This document shows positions 31,301-38,317 of a stretch of 64,000 bases of DNA, in pieces. Location: NCBI GenBank assembly GCA_016703265.1, contig JADJCK010000006.1:1-64000 (forward strand), given 5' to 3'. The notes under the pieces are model-generated. The model did not search any database. It saw only the letters and a list, made by a program, of their open reading frames with translations, and was not told the DNA's origin. The DNA is from a bacterium. Its GTDB lineage: Bacteria; Krumholzibacteriota; Krumholzibacteriia; LZORAL124-64-63. Within the stretch, counting starts at the first letter, position 1, and each line of letters starts with the position of its first letter. The position numbers and the translations under genes were made by a program.

Positions 31301-32787
31301 GTGTCGGTGTGCAGGTTCAGGTACATGCGGTCGGTGACCGTCGACGGCAGGTTCTCGCGGAACGCCGCCTGCTCCTCCATGCGGGTCTGGTGCCGGAAAT
31401 TCGCCAGCGGCTGGCCGCTGGCCGCCGCCAGGCTCGTGGTCGCCATGCGCCGCCAGGCCTCACCAACGGACGGCTGCGCGCAGGCCAGCCAGTAGATGTT
31501 CGCCTCGTTGTTCATCTCGAAGGGGTCGCCGCAGCCCGGCACCGTCTCGGGGCCGACGCCGAGGTCGCCCAGCCAGCTGCCGTCTTCACGCAGGCGCAGG
31601 CCGTAGAACACGAAGAAGTCGTCGCCGTCGAAGGCGTTGCCCTCGCCCACCATGTGGATGGGCACCTCGACCTCGACGTACGGCGCCCCCGTGCCGGTGT
31701 CCGCGCGCCCGAGGTAGCGCCGCTGGTAGAGGCGCACCTGGCTTTCCTGGATGGGCACGTCGGGAATCAGGCCGCGCTGCCTCAACCTGGAATAGGTCAC
31801 GCGCACGGGGCCGGTCCGCGAGACGGCCAGCCGCGCCTCCGGGCCCAGCAGCGTGGCCTGCGCCGAGGCACGCGGCAACGGCTCCTCGGCCGACTGCGTG
31901 GTTGCGGCGCCGAGGTAGGTGCCTTCGGTCGGCAGCTGCGTGAGCAGGTCGCCGTTGAGGAAGGCGCCGGCAAAGTGCGCGTCGTTGGCGCCGTCGCGCA
32001 GCATCGCGTTGGCAGCGGGCGCGGCGGACTTGCCCGCGCCCTCGGGCACGAACACGACTTCCCAGCGGCCGTCGCTCAGCACCTGCTGCGCCAGCCCGCG
32101 GCTGTCGTAGCGCACCGGGACGATGCGGCAGGCCGCCACGCGCCGCCCGCGCCACCAGACCGGTTCGTCGATGACGACGGCCGGCCCCGCATGTCCGTGC
32201 CGGGCCGCGGCCAGTTCGGGCAGGATCGACGCCCCCGGCGGCAGCACGCCGTCCGGCTCCACGAGCAGTTCGCGCAGCGTGGCCGGCTGGTTCCCGGAGC
32301 CCGGCACCTCGACCGGCATCGTCTCGAACGCCAGCTGGCGGCCGTCGGCCGGCTGCCAGGACTCGGCCAGCACCCGCAATTGCGGGCGCATGCCGGGCGG
32401 CACCACGAGCCAGGAGCCGCTGGTCGGCACGCGCGGGCTGCCGGGGGCGCCACCGCTGGTGAAACCGTCGATGGACAGGGCCCAGCGCGGCTGGCCGTCC
32501 GGGCCGAGATAGGCCTGGTCCCAGCGGGCTTCCAGGCCGGCGACGGCCAGGGTGAGTCCCTGGGCCGTGCTGGCGGTCACCTGGACGCGGCCGGGCACGC
32601 CCGAGGCCATCGGCACGGGCGTCGCCGCACCGGCGGCCAGCGCCCCGCCAGGGCCGCCCACCGAGAGCAGAACCACGGCCACGGGAACGATCCAACGCCG
32701 AAAACTGCGTTCAACGGCGTCCTTCGACAGAAGGCTGCAAACAGTAAAGCTGCGCCCTGTCACGAGGCATCTCGGAGCACGGCCCAT
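28345..32787 (-). CDS. Secreted C25 (gingipain-like) cysteine protease with FlgD-like C-terminal domain
   Basis: 1480 residues. After a long N-terminus with a signal segment (WIVPVAVVLLSVGG) comes a large beta-rich region, then the caspase-like C25 catalytic domain. The catalytic histidine is in SYQGHANQY (His998) and the cysteine in FIGLGCHISDW (Cys1040). The C-terminal 85 residues form a FlgD-like Ig fold with NYPNPMGEDTRF and NGTYLYRVEIEG, the type used as a secretion or sorting signal in FCB bacteria (compare type IX secretion CTDs). This layout resembles surface proteases more than PorU, which is shorter and membrane-linked. The true start may be slightly downstream of 32787. It lies just upstream of the SpoIID-like gene and downstream of two small secreted proteins. 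Confidence 0.88.
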   Translation of the reverse strand: MGRAPRCLVTGRSFTVCSLLSKDAVERSFRRWIVPVAVVLLSVGGPGGALAAGAATPVPMASGVPGRVQVTASTAQGLTLAVAGLEARWDQAYLGPDGQPRWALSIDGFTSGGAPGSPRVPTSGSWLVVPPGMRPQLRVLAESWQPADGRQLAFETMPVEVPGSGNQPATLRELLVEPDGVLPPGASILPELAAARHGHAGPAVVIDEPVWWRGRRVAACRIVPVRYDSRGLAQQVLSDGRWEVVFVPEGAGKSAAPAANAMLRDGANDAHFAGAFLNGDLLTQLPTEGTYLGAATTQSAEEPLPRASAQATLLGPEARLAVSRTGPVRVTYSRLRQRGLIPDVPIQESQVRLYQRRYLGRADTGTGAPYVEVEVPIHMVGEGNAFDGDDFFVFYGLRLREDGSWLGDLGVGPETVPGCGDPFEMNNEANIYWLACAQPSVGEAWRRMATTSLAAASGQPLANFRHQTRMEEQAAFRENLPSTVTDRMYLNLHTDTEASLALSPFWRPDPAGGTVNLTVAVAGFNNISRPLRFELVTDTANVTALEEFNLSVPTQVTRNYALTPAAINGASTKVVVSRGTGTPSFPFLFAYLNWFEIAYDALYQAVGGELRFHGGDTAGARPMEVTGFTSADVGLLEITDPRAPVFVTMQAGNVVQDGATWKLSVMPTQSGTRRVFHALGNFGSAGAVEFNYVKSSLADDPTDPTLLAGGNPDLVVVTHAQFRTALDRWVQHRIARSGGTLKVHVVDVQDLYDWYSGGLRDPWAVKRFCNHALTRWESWALAIVGDANENALGKRVLSQADGWATDWVPTHYHTQRALSYEPELMASDKWYATLQSGQNYPVEDFPRTQATPFDMLAGRLPCNSVAELDVMIDKIITVESPQAGQDWRRRGLFIADDEWSNGYGAEALLSLEYMPGELDFLESERDSLATQWATGTGVPLEASLVTLKSLLDPQFPYDPDSPGVRGLNTVRIFTAASATPALLAALNQGGLFASYQGHANQYVLSSEYWMQDMPTIPNQRVDTALLSNTGRPWFFIGLGCHISDWAQNPVKSEQAPQERSIGEKLLLRPMSGASAVYASSGYEYIINNRVFGEYISRRWTQRPPAVRTVGPGASAPGRSRWVLGELLWAAEADLAASVFSSGTYSEMLAQYELLGDPLMTLDGGEPVVAATLHGEPDQVVSGSVELAALDATNQRTLAISARDEAGIDRLEVFDDDGNDLTSAIVVETLPAGAQTHQRVDYALTVPVRPYDHTLTVRVYDTGAALPTDRHWELELAMPQTTVLTVDGQAHDPQAFVFETGVPVSFGATVTTAAWLTPEMELTLTSGTLTLTGVQFNLDKGHGLSLGFTATANEAGSASGHSVTLGIDGNETVIVLQAAPDDGGVIGIGRVLNYPNPMGEDTRFLVETGATGTGRISLWSVAGSPVARIGFSADGDDTVIEWDGRDAHGDELANGTYLYRVEIEGHGGTARSDVQRLVIMR

Positions 32788-32932
32788 GCGGGTCTCCTGG
32801 GTTTGCAGACAGAACTGTCGATCAGGGGCGGGCTTGGCCCGGCGGGCATACCTGAGAGTATAGATGCGATCCGTCGCTTGGTCAATAGCACGCGCGCTCG
32901 CGCCACTGTACCCGTCGGCAACGGCCTCGGCG

Positions 32933-32968
32933 CCAAATAAGCGGCCGCCCCCGTTGCCGGGGGCGGCC
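32933..32968 (-). terminator. Intrinsic terminator after the 33.0-kb secreted protein gene
   Basis: GGCCGCCCCC (32943-32952) and GGGGGCGGCC (32959-32968) form a perfect 10-bp stem; the minus strand continues GCTTATTTGG. It lies 31 bases past the gene's stop. The rest of the gap to the C25 start (32788-32932) shows nothing I recognise. Confidence 0.75.
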
Positions 32969-32998
32969 AGCTGCCTGGGGCAATATTTCCGTGTCGAA

Positions 32999-33640
32999 CT
33001 AGCGGAACAGGGCCTTCACGGCGCCAAACGCACTGGTCTCGGTGGCGACACCGGTCTCACCGATCGTGAACACCGGAACATCGTTGGCTCCGGACGAAGG
33101 CGATTGCGGGACCAGCAGCACCGGGCTGTTCGGCACATTGAGGGCCATGAAGCCGCCGGGGACCGAAGGCGCGGTGGCCGGGCCCAGGAAGACCTTCCAG
33201 TGGTTCACGCAGTTGTCGGGGCACCCGGTGTCGTCGATCGCGGCCTGCAGCATCACGTTCCACGTCATCAGGACCACGATGCCATTCGTGACCGCGGCGG
33301 GGGCGGCCATGCCCACGGCGAAACCGAGGGGGTCGCCGTCGACATCGAGCGAATTGGGCGGCAGCGTCTGCGAGAGGCTGAAGTACGCAGGACCCGTCAC
33401 GCTCAGCCGGCATTCGAAGCCGTCCACGAAGGTCGCCGGAGAGCCGTCCGAATTGAGCGGATTGATGGCCAGAAGGTACATGTTGAAGGGCGCGAAAGGC
33501 GCCTGGGTATTCAGGTGGGCGAACGACGCGGTTTCAGTGGTGTACAGGCCGATCCGGTTCTCAAACTGCGCGAAACCGTCGCTGGGAGCCAGCATCGAAA
33601 TCGCCGCAAGAGCGCAAACAGCAAAGAGCAGTTTCTTCAT
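32999..33640 (-). CDS. Small secreted protein ending in an FGxVKxLFR tail
   Basis: 213 residues, no named family. The start MKKLLFAVCALAAISML is a clear signal peptide ending near FAQ; the ATG at 33640 has a GGGGA ribosome site and I prefer it to the upstream codon. The mature part is beta-rich: FNMYLLAINP, GFECRLSVTG, LDVDGDPLGFAVG, NGIVVLMTWNVML. It ends SAFGAVKALFR. The next gene upstream (34079-34654) has the same order of blocks (NVYLLLSNP, GFECTLTPVG, LDVDGSANGFAVG, QIVLATLQVML) and the tail DSFGGVKSLFR, so they are paralogues. The block pattern (strand, Gly-Phe-Glu, hydrophobic strands) recalls cohesin-like folds, but I cannot prove this. A possible promoter lies at 33804-33832. Confidence 0.78.
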   Translation of the reverse strand: MKKLLFAVCALAAISMLAPSDGFAQFENRIGLYTTETASFAHLNTQAPFAPFNMYLLAINPLNSDGSPATFVDGFECRLSVTGPAYFSLSQTLPPNSLDVDGDPLGFAVGMAAPAAVTNGIVVLMTWNVMLQAAIDDTGCPDNCVNHWKVFLGPATAPSVPGGFMALNVPNSPVLLVPQSPSSGANDVPVFTIGETGVATETSAFGAVKALFR

Positions 33641-34016
33641 GTTCGGATTCCCCTTTCTCGGAAATCGCATCCAACTCTACAGGGCCCCTGCGGGCACGGC
33701 TCCTCCGCACCCACCTCGCAGGCCCGTCGAGCACGTAACGTGCCGGTCCAGCCCAACCCCGTCACAGGCCGCAGGCCAAGCCCGGGCGAACTCGCACCGG
33801 CGCAACATACCAAGCCGTAACTGGTGCGACAAGGGGAGTTTTTGCATCCTTGCCGGGTTTCCGCAGCCTTCCGCCGACGACGCCGGGCCGAGGGCGACCC
33901 CCGGCGTCACCGCGTGAATATCCGCACGGCCGCCGAACCTGTCAAGGGCATGCCTCGATGTATCCAGGGGGCGGCAAATCTACGTCCGGGCGGCGCTCCT
34001 GACCGGAACGCAAACG
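33641..34016. other. 376-base region upstream of the 33.0-kb secreted gene
   Basis: No gene. It holds the ribosome site and candidate promoter of the gene at 32999-33640 and, just beyond its right end, the terminator of the next gene. No repeats or structured RNA are obvious. Confidence 0.6.
33804..33832 (-). promoter_or_regulatory. Candidate sigma70-type promoter for the 33.0-kb secreted gene
   Basis: On the minus strand TTGTCG and TATGTT are separated by 17 bases; each matches four of six consensus positions. It would start transcription about 155 bases upstream of the ATG, a long leader. Based on pattern only. Confidence 0.3.
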
Positions 34017-34046
34017 AAAGCCCGGCCGGTTTCCCGGCCGGGCTTC
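34017..34046 (-). terminator. Intrinsic terminator after the 34.1-kb secreted protein gene
   Basis: AGCCCGGCCGG (34019-34029) and CCGGCCGGGCT (34034-34044) form an 11-bp perfect stem, followed on the minus strand by TTTCGTTTG. It lies 35 bases past the stop. Confidence 0.8.
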
Positions 34047-34078
34047 CTGGCGACCGGAGTCGCCGATCCAAACCCGTC

Positions 34079-34654
34079 CTAGCGGAACAGGCTCTTCACG
34101 CCACCGAAGCTGTCGACTTCCACACCGACCGGGCAAGTGGCCAGGTTCGCGCCACCAACCGGGATCGTGACGCTGCCCGAGGCAACGCCGCAACGACGGA
34201 GCGTGCCGTCGCCGGTGACAACCGGCAGCTCGCCAGTCATCGAAGGCGCGGTCGCGTCCGTGATGTAGAACGCCAGCTCGCCCGCGCCCTGCAGCATGAC
34301 CTGCAGCGTCGCCAGGACGATCTGACCACCCACGACCGGGTAGTTGGCGGCAGCGCCCACGGCGAAGCCGTTGGCCGAGCCGTCAACGTCCAGCGCGTTG
34401 GGTCCGAGGTTCGTCGACAGGATGAAGTAGGGAACGCCGACCGGCGTGAGCGTGCACTCGAAGCCGTTCGTCGGGCCCGCGGGATTGCTCAGCAGCAGGT
34501 AGACGTTCGTCGGCACGAACATGCCCACGGGGGCGCAGTTCGTCATGCCGGCGGTGTCGAAGTAGACGCCGAACGAATCGGTGTCGGGATCGAGGCCGGC
34601 GAAGGCCACCGACGCCATCATGCTGACGAGCAGCAGAGCTACCAACTTCTTCAT
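34079..34654 (-). CDS. Small secreted protein, paralogue of the 33.0-kb gene
   Basis: 191 residues, no named family. The signal peptide is MKKLVALLLVSMMASVAFAG with a likely cut after FAG. The ATG at 34654 has a GAGGAGA site. The mature part begins DPDTDSFGVYFDTAG and carries the block order of its neighbour: PTNVYLLLSNP, NGFECTLTPVG, LDVDGSANGFAVG, QIVLATLQVMLQ, ELAFYITDATAPSM, and the tail DSFGGVKSLFR. A CAP..C pair and late cysteines (RRCGVAS, ATCPVG) suggest a disulfide. It has its own terminator, and the dockerin-like gene lies 162 bases upstream, so the two are probably separate but related transcripts. Confidence 0.78.
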   Translation of the reverse strand: MKKLVALLLVSMMASVAFAGLDPDTDSFGVYFDTAGMTNCAPVGMFVPTNVYLLLSNPAGPTNGFECTLTPVGVPYFILSTNLGPNALDVDGSANGFAVGAAANYPVVGGQIVLATLQVMLQGAGELAFYITDATAPSMTGELPVVTGDGTLRRCGVASGSVTIPVGGANLATCPVGVEVDSFGGVKSLFR

Positions 34655-34732
34655 TGTAGTTGTCTCCTCAAACGCAGGAGTTGTGTCGAACAAGACCGCT
34701 GTGCTTCAGATCAACGGGCGATCTTAACGTCT

Positions 34733-34759
34733 GGCCCTGCCGCCTGCATCAGCAGGGCC
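34733..34759. terminator. Hairpin between the dockerin-like gene and the next secreted gene
   Basis: GGCCCTGC (34733-34740) and GCAGGGCC (34752-34759) pair across an 11-base loop, 58 bases past the dockerin-like gene's stop. No T tract, so a weak call. Confidence 0.35.
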
Positions 34760-34816
34760 AATCAATCCAGTTGCTTTCGTAACAGGCAGCGGTTCCGTTG
34801 CCTCATCCAAACCGGC

Positions 34817-35458
34817 TTACGGGCAAACCGCGCCGACACCGGACGCCACGCGAGGGATATCGCTCAGATTCACGATACCATCGAACAGCAGGTCCGAGCG
34901 GAACGAGTAGGCGCCGTAGAAGTCGGCCACGAACAGCGGAATGTCGGACAGGTTGGCATTGCCATCACCATTGATGTCAGCACTGTTGTGCTGGAGCACC
35001 AGGCCGGTGTTGCTCGTCAGAGCCGCACCGTTGATGACGACGAGCGTCTTGGACGTCGACCAGCCACCCGCACGCAGCGGAGCGGCCCAGGTCGTGACAC
35101 CGGACGCGTTGGTGTTCAGGTCAGCCGTCGTGCCGCCGGTGCAGGCAAGGAAGTTGCCCGTGCTGGCGACGATTTCCTTCTCCAGCCACATGTCGTTGGC
35201 CGAGAAGTTGGCAACGGGAACGCCGCCGCCATCGAGAACCGTCAGGGTGATCGTCGCGTTCACGACACCACCGGTCGAGCGGGCATTGGCAAAGGTCGTG
35301 CCAAGGCCGTTCGGCAGGTTGTACATGACCGGGGTCACACCCACGCCGGCTGCGGTGCTGGCCGTCGAGAGCTGAAGATCCGGCACACCGGCCATGGCAG
35401 ACGCCGCGGCGATGACCAGAGCGATCGAGAAGACTCCTGTGAGTTTCCTAAGAACCAT
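34817..35458 (-). CDS. Secreted protein with C-terminal dockerin type I-like repeats
   Basis: 213 residues. A signal peptide (LTGVFSIALVIAAASAMAG) is followed by an Ig-like domain (NATITLTVLDGGGVPVANFS, ASGVTTWAAPLRAGGWS) similar to invasin-type Ig domains. The C-terminus has two dockerin-type calcium loops: DINGDGNANLSDIPLFVADF and RSDLLFDGIVNLSDIPRVAS, each with the N-L-S-D-I block and the first with a complete DxNxDG loop; the second lacks some Asp ligands (LLFDG). Dockerins bind cohesins, and candidate partners are the two small secreted proteins next door, which is inference only. The ATG at 35458 has a strong GGAGGTG site. Confidence 0.8.
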   Translation of the reverse strand: MVLRKLTGVFSIALVIAAASAMAGVPDLQLSTASTAAGVGVTPVMYNLPNGLGTTFANARSTGGVVNATITLTVLDGGGVPVANFSANDMWLEKEIVASTGNFLACTGGTTADLNTNASGVTTWAAPLRAGGWSTSKTLVVINGAALTSNTGLVLQHNSADINGDGNANLSDIPLFVADFYGAYSFRSDLLFDGIVNLSDIPRVASGVGAVCP

Positions 35459-35825
35459 TAGGACACCTCCAAATAAGGCATGATCCTGCGAGGGTGGCTA
35501 GCCCAGGCGCACTCATTGACAACTGCGTTGAACTCTCCTTCCCACTCACGCGTCCATCACTTGACGAGATGAGAGTACCACGGAGGCTCAAGGCGCGCAA
35601 GCGAATATTTTCCGCTCTACTATGGAAAATTGACGAAACACGGGAAAATTCTGCCCTGGGCCGTGCTTTTTTTGTCCCGCGCCGTCGTTCCTGTGCAACT
35701 AATTGAAATTGAATAACATAAGAATGGTTCGGACGGGGTGGCGGAACGGTCCCCGGTGACGGGGCCTGTCGAATCGCGACAAACGGCCTCGCGAATGTCC
35801 GGGGAACGCTCGCGGGAGGGTTGGG
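35459..35825. other. 367-base AT-richer gap between the dockerin-like gene and tRNA-Val
   Basis: No gene. The stretch 35600-35730 is clearly more AT-rich than its surroundings and contains a T7 run, so it probably holds the promoter of the dockerin-like gene and the end of the tRNA-Val transcript. I could not assign exact -10 and -35 elements. Confidence 0.5.
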
Positions 35826-35902
35826 TGGTGGGCGAAACAGGATTCGAACCTGTGACTTCCTGCGTGTAAAGCAGGCGTTCTAACCAGCTGAACTATTCGC
35901 CC
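35826..35902 (-). tRNA. tRNA-Val (anticodon TAC)
   Basis: 77 bases. Acceptor GGGCGAA/TTCGCCC, anticodon loop CTTTACA with TAC, T loop GTTCGAATC, discriminator A and an encoded CCA. Confidence 0.95.
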
Positions 35903-35956
35903 ACGATCGACGCGCCGGTCCCGGGGTCCCGGGCAGGTGGAGCTCAGTGCGGCAGT

Positions 35957-36020
35957 CCTCGGCTGACCGATGCCTCGGCTGACCGATGCCTCGGCTGACC
36001 GATGCCTCGGCTAACCGACG
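35957..36020. repeat. Four tandem 16-bp repeats overlapping the end of a small membrane protein gene
   Basis: The unit CCTCGGCTGACCGATG occurs three times exactly (35957-35972, 35973-35988, 35989-36004) and once with two changes (36005-36020). The fourth copy contains the stop codon and last codons of the adjacent gene, so the array looks like a duplication that began in the 3' end of that gene. Confidence 0.9.
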
Positions 36021-36184
36021 CTCCGGCGGAACGAGCGCCACAGGAAGAACGGAAGCAGCACGCAATAGCCCCCCACCAGGAGCAGCGGCCCGAGCGACAG
36101 GCTGCCGGCCCCGAGCAGCAGGAAGCCGGCGCCGATCGCGCCCAGCGCCGTCCACAGCAACCAGAACCTGCGAAGGATGGCCAT
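36011..36184 (-). CDS. Small two-helix membrane protein
   Basis: 57 residues, no family recognised. Two hydrophobic helices (RFWLLWTALGAIGAGFLLLG and LSLGPLLLVGGYCVLLPFFL) are separated by a short turn, and the C-terminus RSFRRSVG is basic, so both ends probably face the cytoplasm. The ATG at 36184 has an AAAGGAA site. The stop falls inside the last unit of a 16-bp tandem repeat, so the C-terminal residues may be recent. It lies between mltG and tRNA-Val on the same strand as mltG. Confidence 0.65.
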   Translation of the reverse strand: MAILRRFWLLWTALGAIGAGFLLLGAGSLSLGPLLLVGGYCVLLPFFLWRSFRRSVG

Positions 36185-36312
36185 CGATGTTCCTTTCACG
36201 ATCCGTTGTCCCGGCACGGGAGCCGGAGCGATGAGCCAAGGCAATGAACCAAGATAGTGCGCCCGCCGCGGGCCCGTCAACGGCGCCGCCGCGCGGCAGT
36301 TCCCGCCGGCCG

Positions 36313-37422
36313 TCAGCGACGATGACCGGCGGCCTCGGCATCGCGCCGCGCGTGGTAACGCCGGGCCGCCGCTTCATGCTCGGCCGCCGTCAACGAGAAG
36401 ACGTGGCCACCCTGGCCGTCGGCGACGAAGAACAGGGCGCGGCACGCCGGATCCGGCTGCGCCGCAGCGCGCAGCGAAGCCATGCCCGGGCCGCCGATGG
36501 GCCCCGGCGGCAGGCCGGGCAGGCGGTAGGTGTTCCACGCCGAGTCGCTTTCGAGGTCGCGGAACAGCAGCCTCTGCCCCTTTTTCCGCAGCGCGAAGGC
36601 CACCGTCGGATCGGCAGCGAGGTTCCAGTCCAGCCGGATCCGGTTGAGGTAGACGGCGCTCACACGGGCGCGCTCCTGGGGCCGGCTGGTCTCGGCCTCG
36701 ATGATCGAGGCGAGCGTCAGCAACTGGTGCGGCGTCAGGCCCGCAGCGGCCGGCGAACGTGGGCCTGCCAGCACCGAGTCGAGCCGCGCGAACTGCACAC
36801 CCACCAGCCGTTCGGCCGCCGCCTCGGCCGGCGTGTCCTCCGCGAAGAAATAGGTATCGGGCGCCAGGTAGCCTTCACAGCGGTGGAAGACGCGGCCGGC
36901 GCGCACCGCCTCGCGCACCAGCACGCTGTCCAGGCGCGCGATGGCGCGCGCGGCAGCCGTCCCCCCACGCTCTTTCCAGGCGGCGCCCGTGGCGCGGTTG
37001 GCGGCGTCGAGGAATGCCGTGGTGCTGAAGCCGAGTTCGCCCGCGAGCAGGCGCGCCGTCTGCCCGGCGTCGAGTCCCTCGGGAATGGTCACGCGCGCAG
37101 GCGGCAGGCCCGGCTTCGTGAACAGCGTCACCAGTTCGCGCACCGGCAGGCCGGGCGGTACCTCGAACAACCCGGCCTGCAGGCGATGGCCCTGGCCGGT
37201 CAGGCGGGCTCCCACGAGCATCACCGTGCGATGGCGCAGCAGCCCGCGCGCAGCAAGCGTGTCGGCAAGCGTGCTCGCAGACATGCCCGTCGGCACGCGC
37301 ACCCGCTGCACCACGTAGTGCGGCCCTACCGGCCAGCGCTGGGTCCACTGCGACCACGACCACCCGAGCCCGGCGGCCAGCAGCAGGAGCCCCAGTCCGG
37401 CGATGATGAACAGGCGCTTCAC
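36313..37422 (-). CDS. mltG: Endolytic transglycosylase MltG
   Basis: Inner-membrane enzyme that cuts nascent glycan strands and sets their length. 369 residues start with a membrane anchor (LFIIAGLGLLLLAAGLGW). The YceG-like domain has VTIPEGLDAGQTARLLAGEL, the catalytic-glutamate motif LLTLASIIEAET (near residue 240) and SAWNTYRLPGLPPGPIGGPG, where the family has YNTYxxxGLPPGPI. The start is GTG at 37422, overlapping the ruvX stop (GTGA), so the genes are translationally coupled. It is the last gene of the long minus-strand cluster. Confidence 0.95.
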   Translation of the reverse strand: MKRLFIIAGLGLLLLAAGLGWSWSQWTQRWPVGPHYVVQRVRVPTGMSASTLADTLAARGLLRHRTVMLVGARLTGQGHRLQAGLFEVPPGLPVRELVTLFTKPGLPPARVTIPEGLDAGQTARLLAGELGFSTTAFLDAANRATGAAWKERGGTAAARAIARLDSVLVREAVRAGRVFHRCEGYLAPDTYFFAEDTPAEAAAERLVGVQFARLDSVLAGPRSPAAAGLTPHQLLTLASIIEAETSRPQERARVSAVYLNRIRLDWNLAADPTVAFALRKKGQRLLFRDLESDSAWNTYRLPGLPPGPIGGPGMASLRAAAQPDPACRALFFVADGQGGHVFSLTAAEHEAAARRYHARRDAEAAGHRR

Positions 37423-37868
37423 GCGTCGTCTCCCGGTTCGCGCCGGTCGGCTGCCTTGACCAGAGCGGTACGACGGTCGAGCCAGCCCTGGAGGATCAGT
37501 TCCGCGGCCACGGCATCGCGTTCACCCTTGTCGCGCCCGCGGCGCGGCGGCAGGAAGCGGTCGGCCTCCTGGCTCGTGTAGCGCTCGTCCCACAGTTCGA
37601 CGGGCACCGGCAGGGCCGGCGCCAGCCGTTCGGCGAACCGGCGCGCCCGCACGGCCGACTCGCCCTCGCGCCCGTCGGCGGTCAGCGGCAATCCGACGAT
37701 CACGGCCGCCACCTCGCGGTCGCGCACCAGTTCAGCGAGCCTTGCGAGCACTGAACCGTCGCGTCCCTCGACATGTGTCTCCAGGGCGAAGGCGAACGCC
37801 GCGTCCGGATCGCTGACGGCGATCCCGACGCGGCGTGCGCCGTGGTCGATGCCCAGGTACACGGGCAC
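37419..37868 (-). CDS. ruvX: Putative pre-16S rRNA nuclease / Holliday junction resolvase RuvX (YqgF)
   Basis: 149 residues with the RNase H-like fold: YLGIDHGARRVGIAVSD with the first catalytic Asp near residue 8, VIVGLPLTADG, and WDERYTSQEAD. YqgF proteins mature 16S rRNA ends in E. coli and were earlier predicted to resolve Holliday junctions. The start is GTG at 37868 with only a weak ribosome site. It is four bases downstream of the RsbW-like gene and overlaps mltG, a ruvX-mltG pairing common in bacteria. Confidence 0.93.
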   Translation of the reverse strand: MPVYLGIDHGARRVGIAVSDPDAAFAFALETHVEGRDGSVLARLAELVRDREVAAVIVGLPLTADGREGESAVRARRFAERLAPALPVPVELWDERYTSQEADRFLPPRRGRDKGERDAVAAELILQGWLDRRTALVKAADRREPGDDA

Positions 37869-37872
37869 TGGG

Positions 37873-38295
37873 TCACTCTTGCCCGTCGTCCGGGCCGATC
37901 TTCTTGACCAGGCGGGTGAGGAACCGCCCGTCCGCGTGGCGGCTGAACTCGAGATGGTCGGTGAATTCGCGCATGATGAGGATGCCGCGCCCGCGCTGGC
38001 GCATCAGGTCCTCGCTCGGGATCCAGCCCGCGTGGTCGAAGCCCGGGCCCTGGTCCAGGACAGTCACCGTGATGTTCTCGTCGTCGAGCTCGAACCAGAT
38101 CTCGATGAACAGTTCCTCGGCCAGGTGGTTGCCGTGCTCCATGGCGTTGGTGCAGGCCTCGATGATCGCCGTGCCGAGTTCCTCGAGACGGCGCTTGCCG
38201 CAGCCCAGCTCACCGCCGATCTCAAGCAGCACGACGTCCGGCACACCGAGATACTCCATGCGGCTGGGAAGCCGCAGCTCGACGCGGGTGCTCAT
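37873..38295 (-). CDS. RsbW-like anti-sigma factor serine kinase
   Basis: 140 residues with a GHKL ATPase fold: EACTNAMEHGNH (N-box), VLDQGPGFD (G1) and RGRGILIMRE (G2). Such kinases phosphorylate a STAS antagonist and hold a sigma factor, forming a partner-switching module. The STAS protein is the next gene upstream, 22 bases away, so the two are probably partners. No sigma factor or PP2C phosphatase is nearby, so the output could be elsewhere or could be a different target. Confidence 0.88.
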   Translation of the reverse strand: MSTRVELRLPSRMEYLGVPDVVLLEIGGELGCGKRRLEELGTAIIEACTNAMEHGNHLAEELFIEIWFELDDENITVTVLDQGPGFDHAGWIPSEDLMRQRGRGILIMREFTDHLEFSRHADGRFLTRLVKKIGPDDGQE

Positions 38296-38317
38296 GACAG
38301 TCCGCCCGTCCCGCGCC

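Noticed and set aside
29665..32940. Plus-strand open frame of over 1000 codons across the C25 protease gene
   Set aside because: No domains, Arg/His/Gln-rich composition typical of antisense frames, and the minus strand has clear C25 motifs.
32999..35458. Selenoprotein or mobile-element cargo in the secreted gene cluster
   Set aside because: No in-frame TGA, inverted repeats, integrase or transposase is visible.
35957..36020. CRISPR-like array
   Set aside because: Direct 16-bp tandem units with no spacers.
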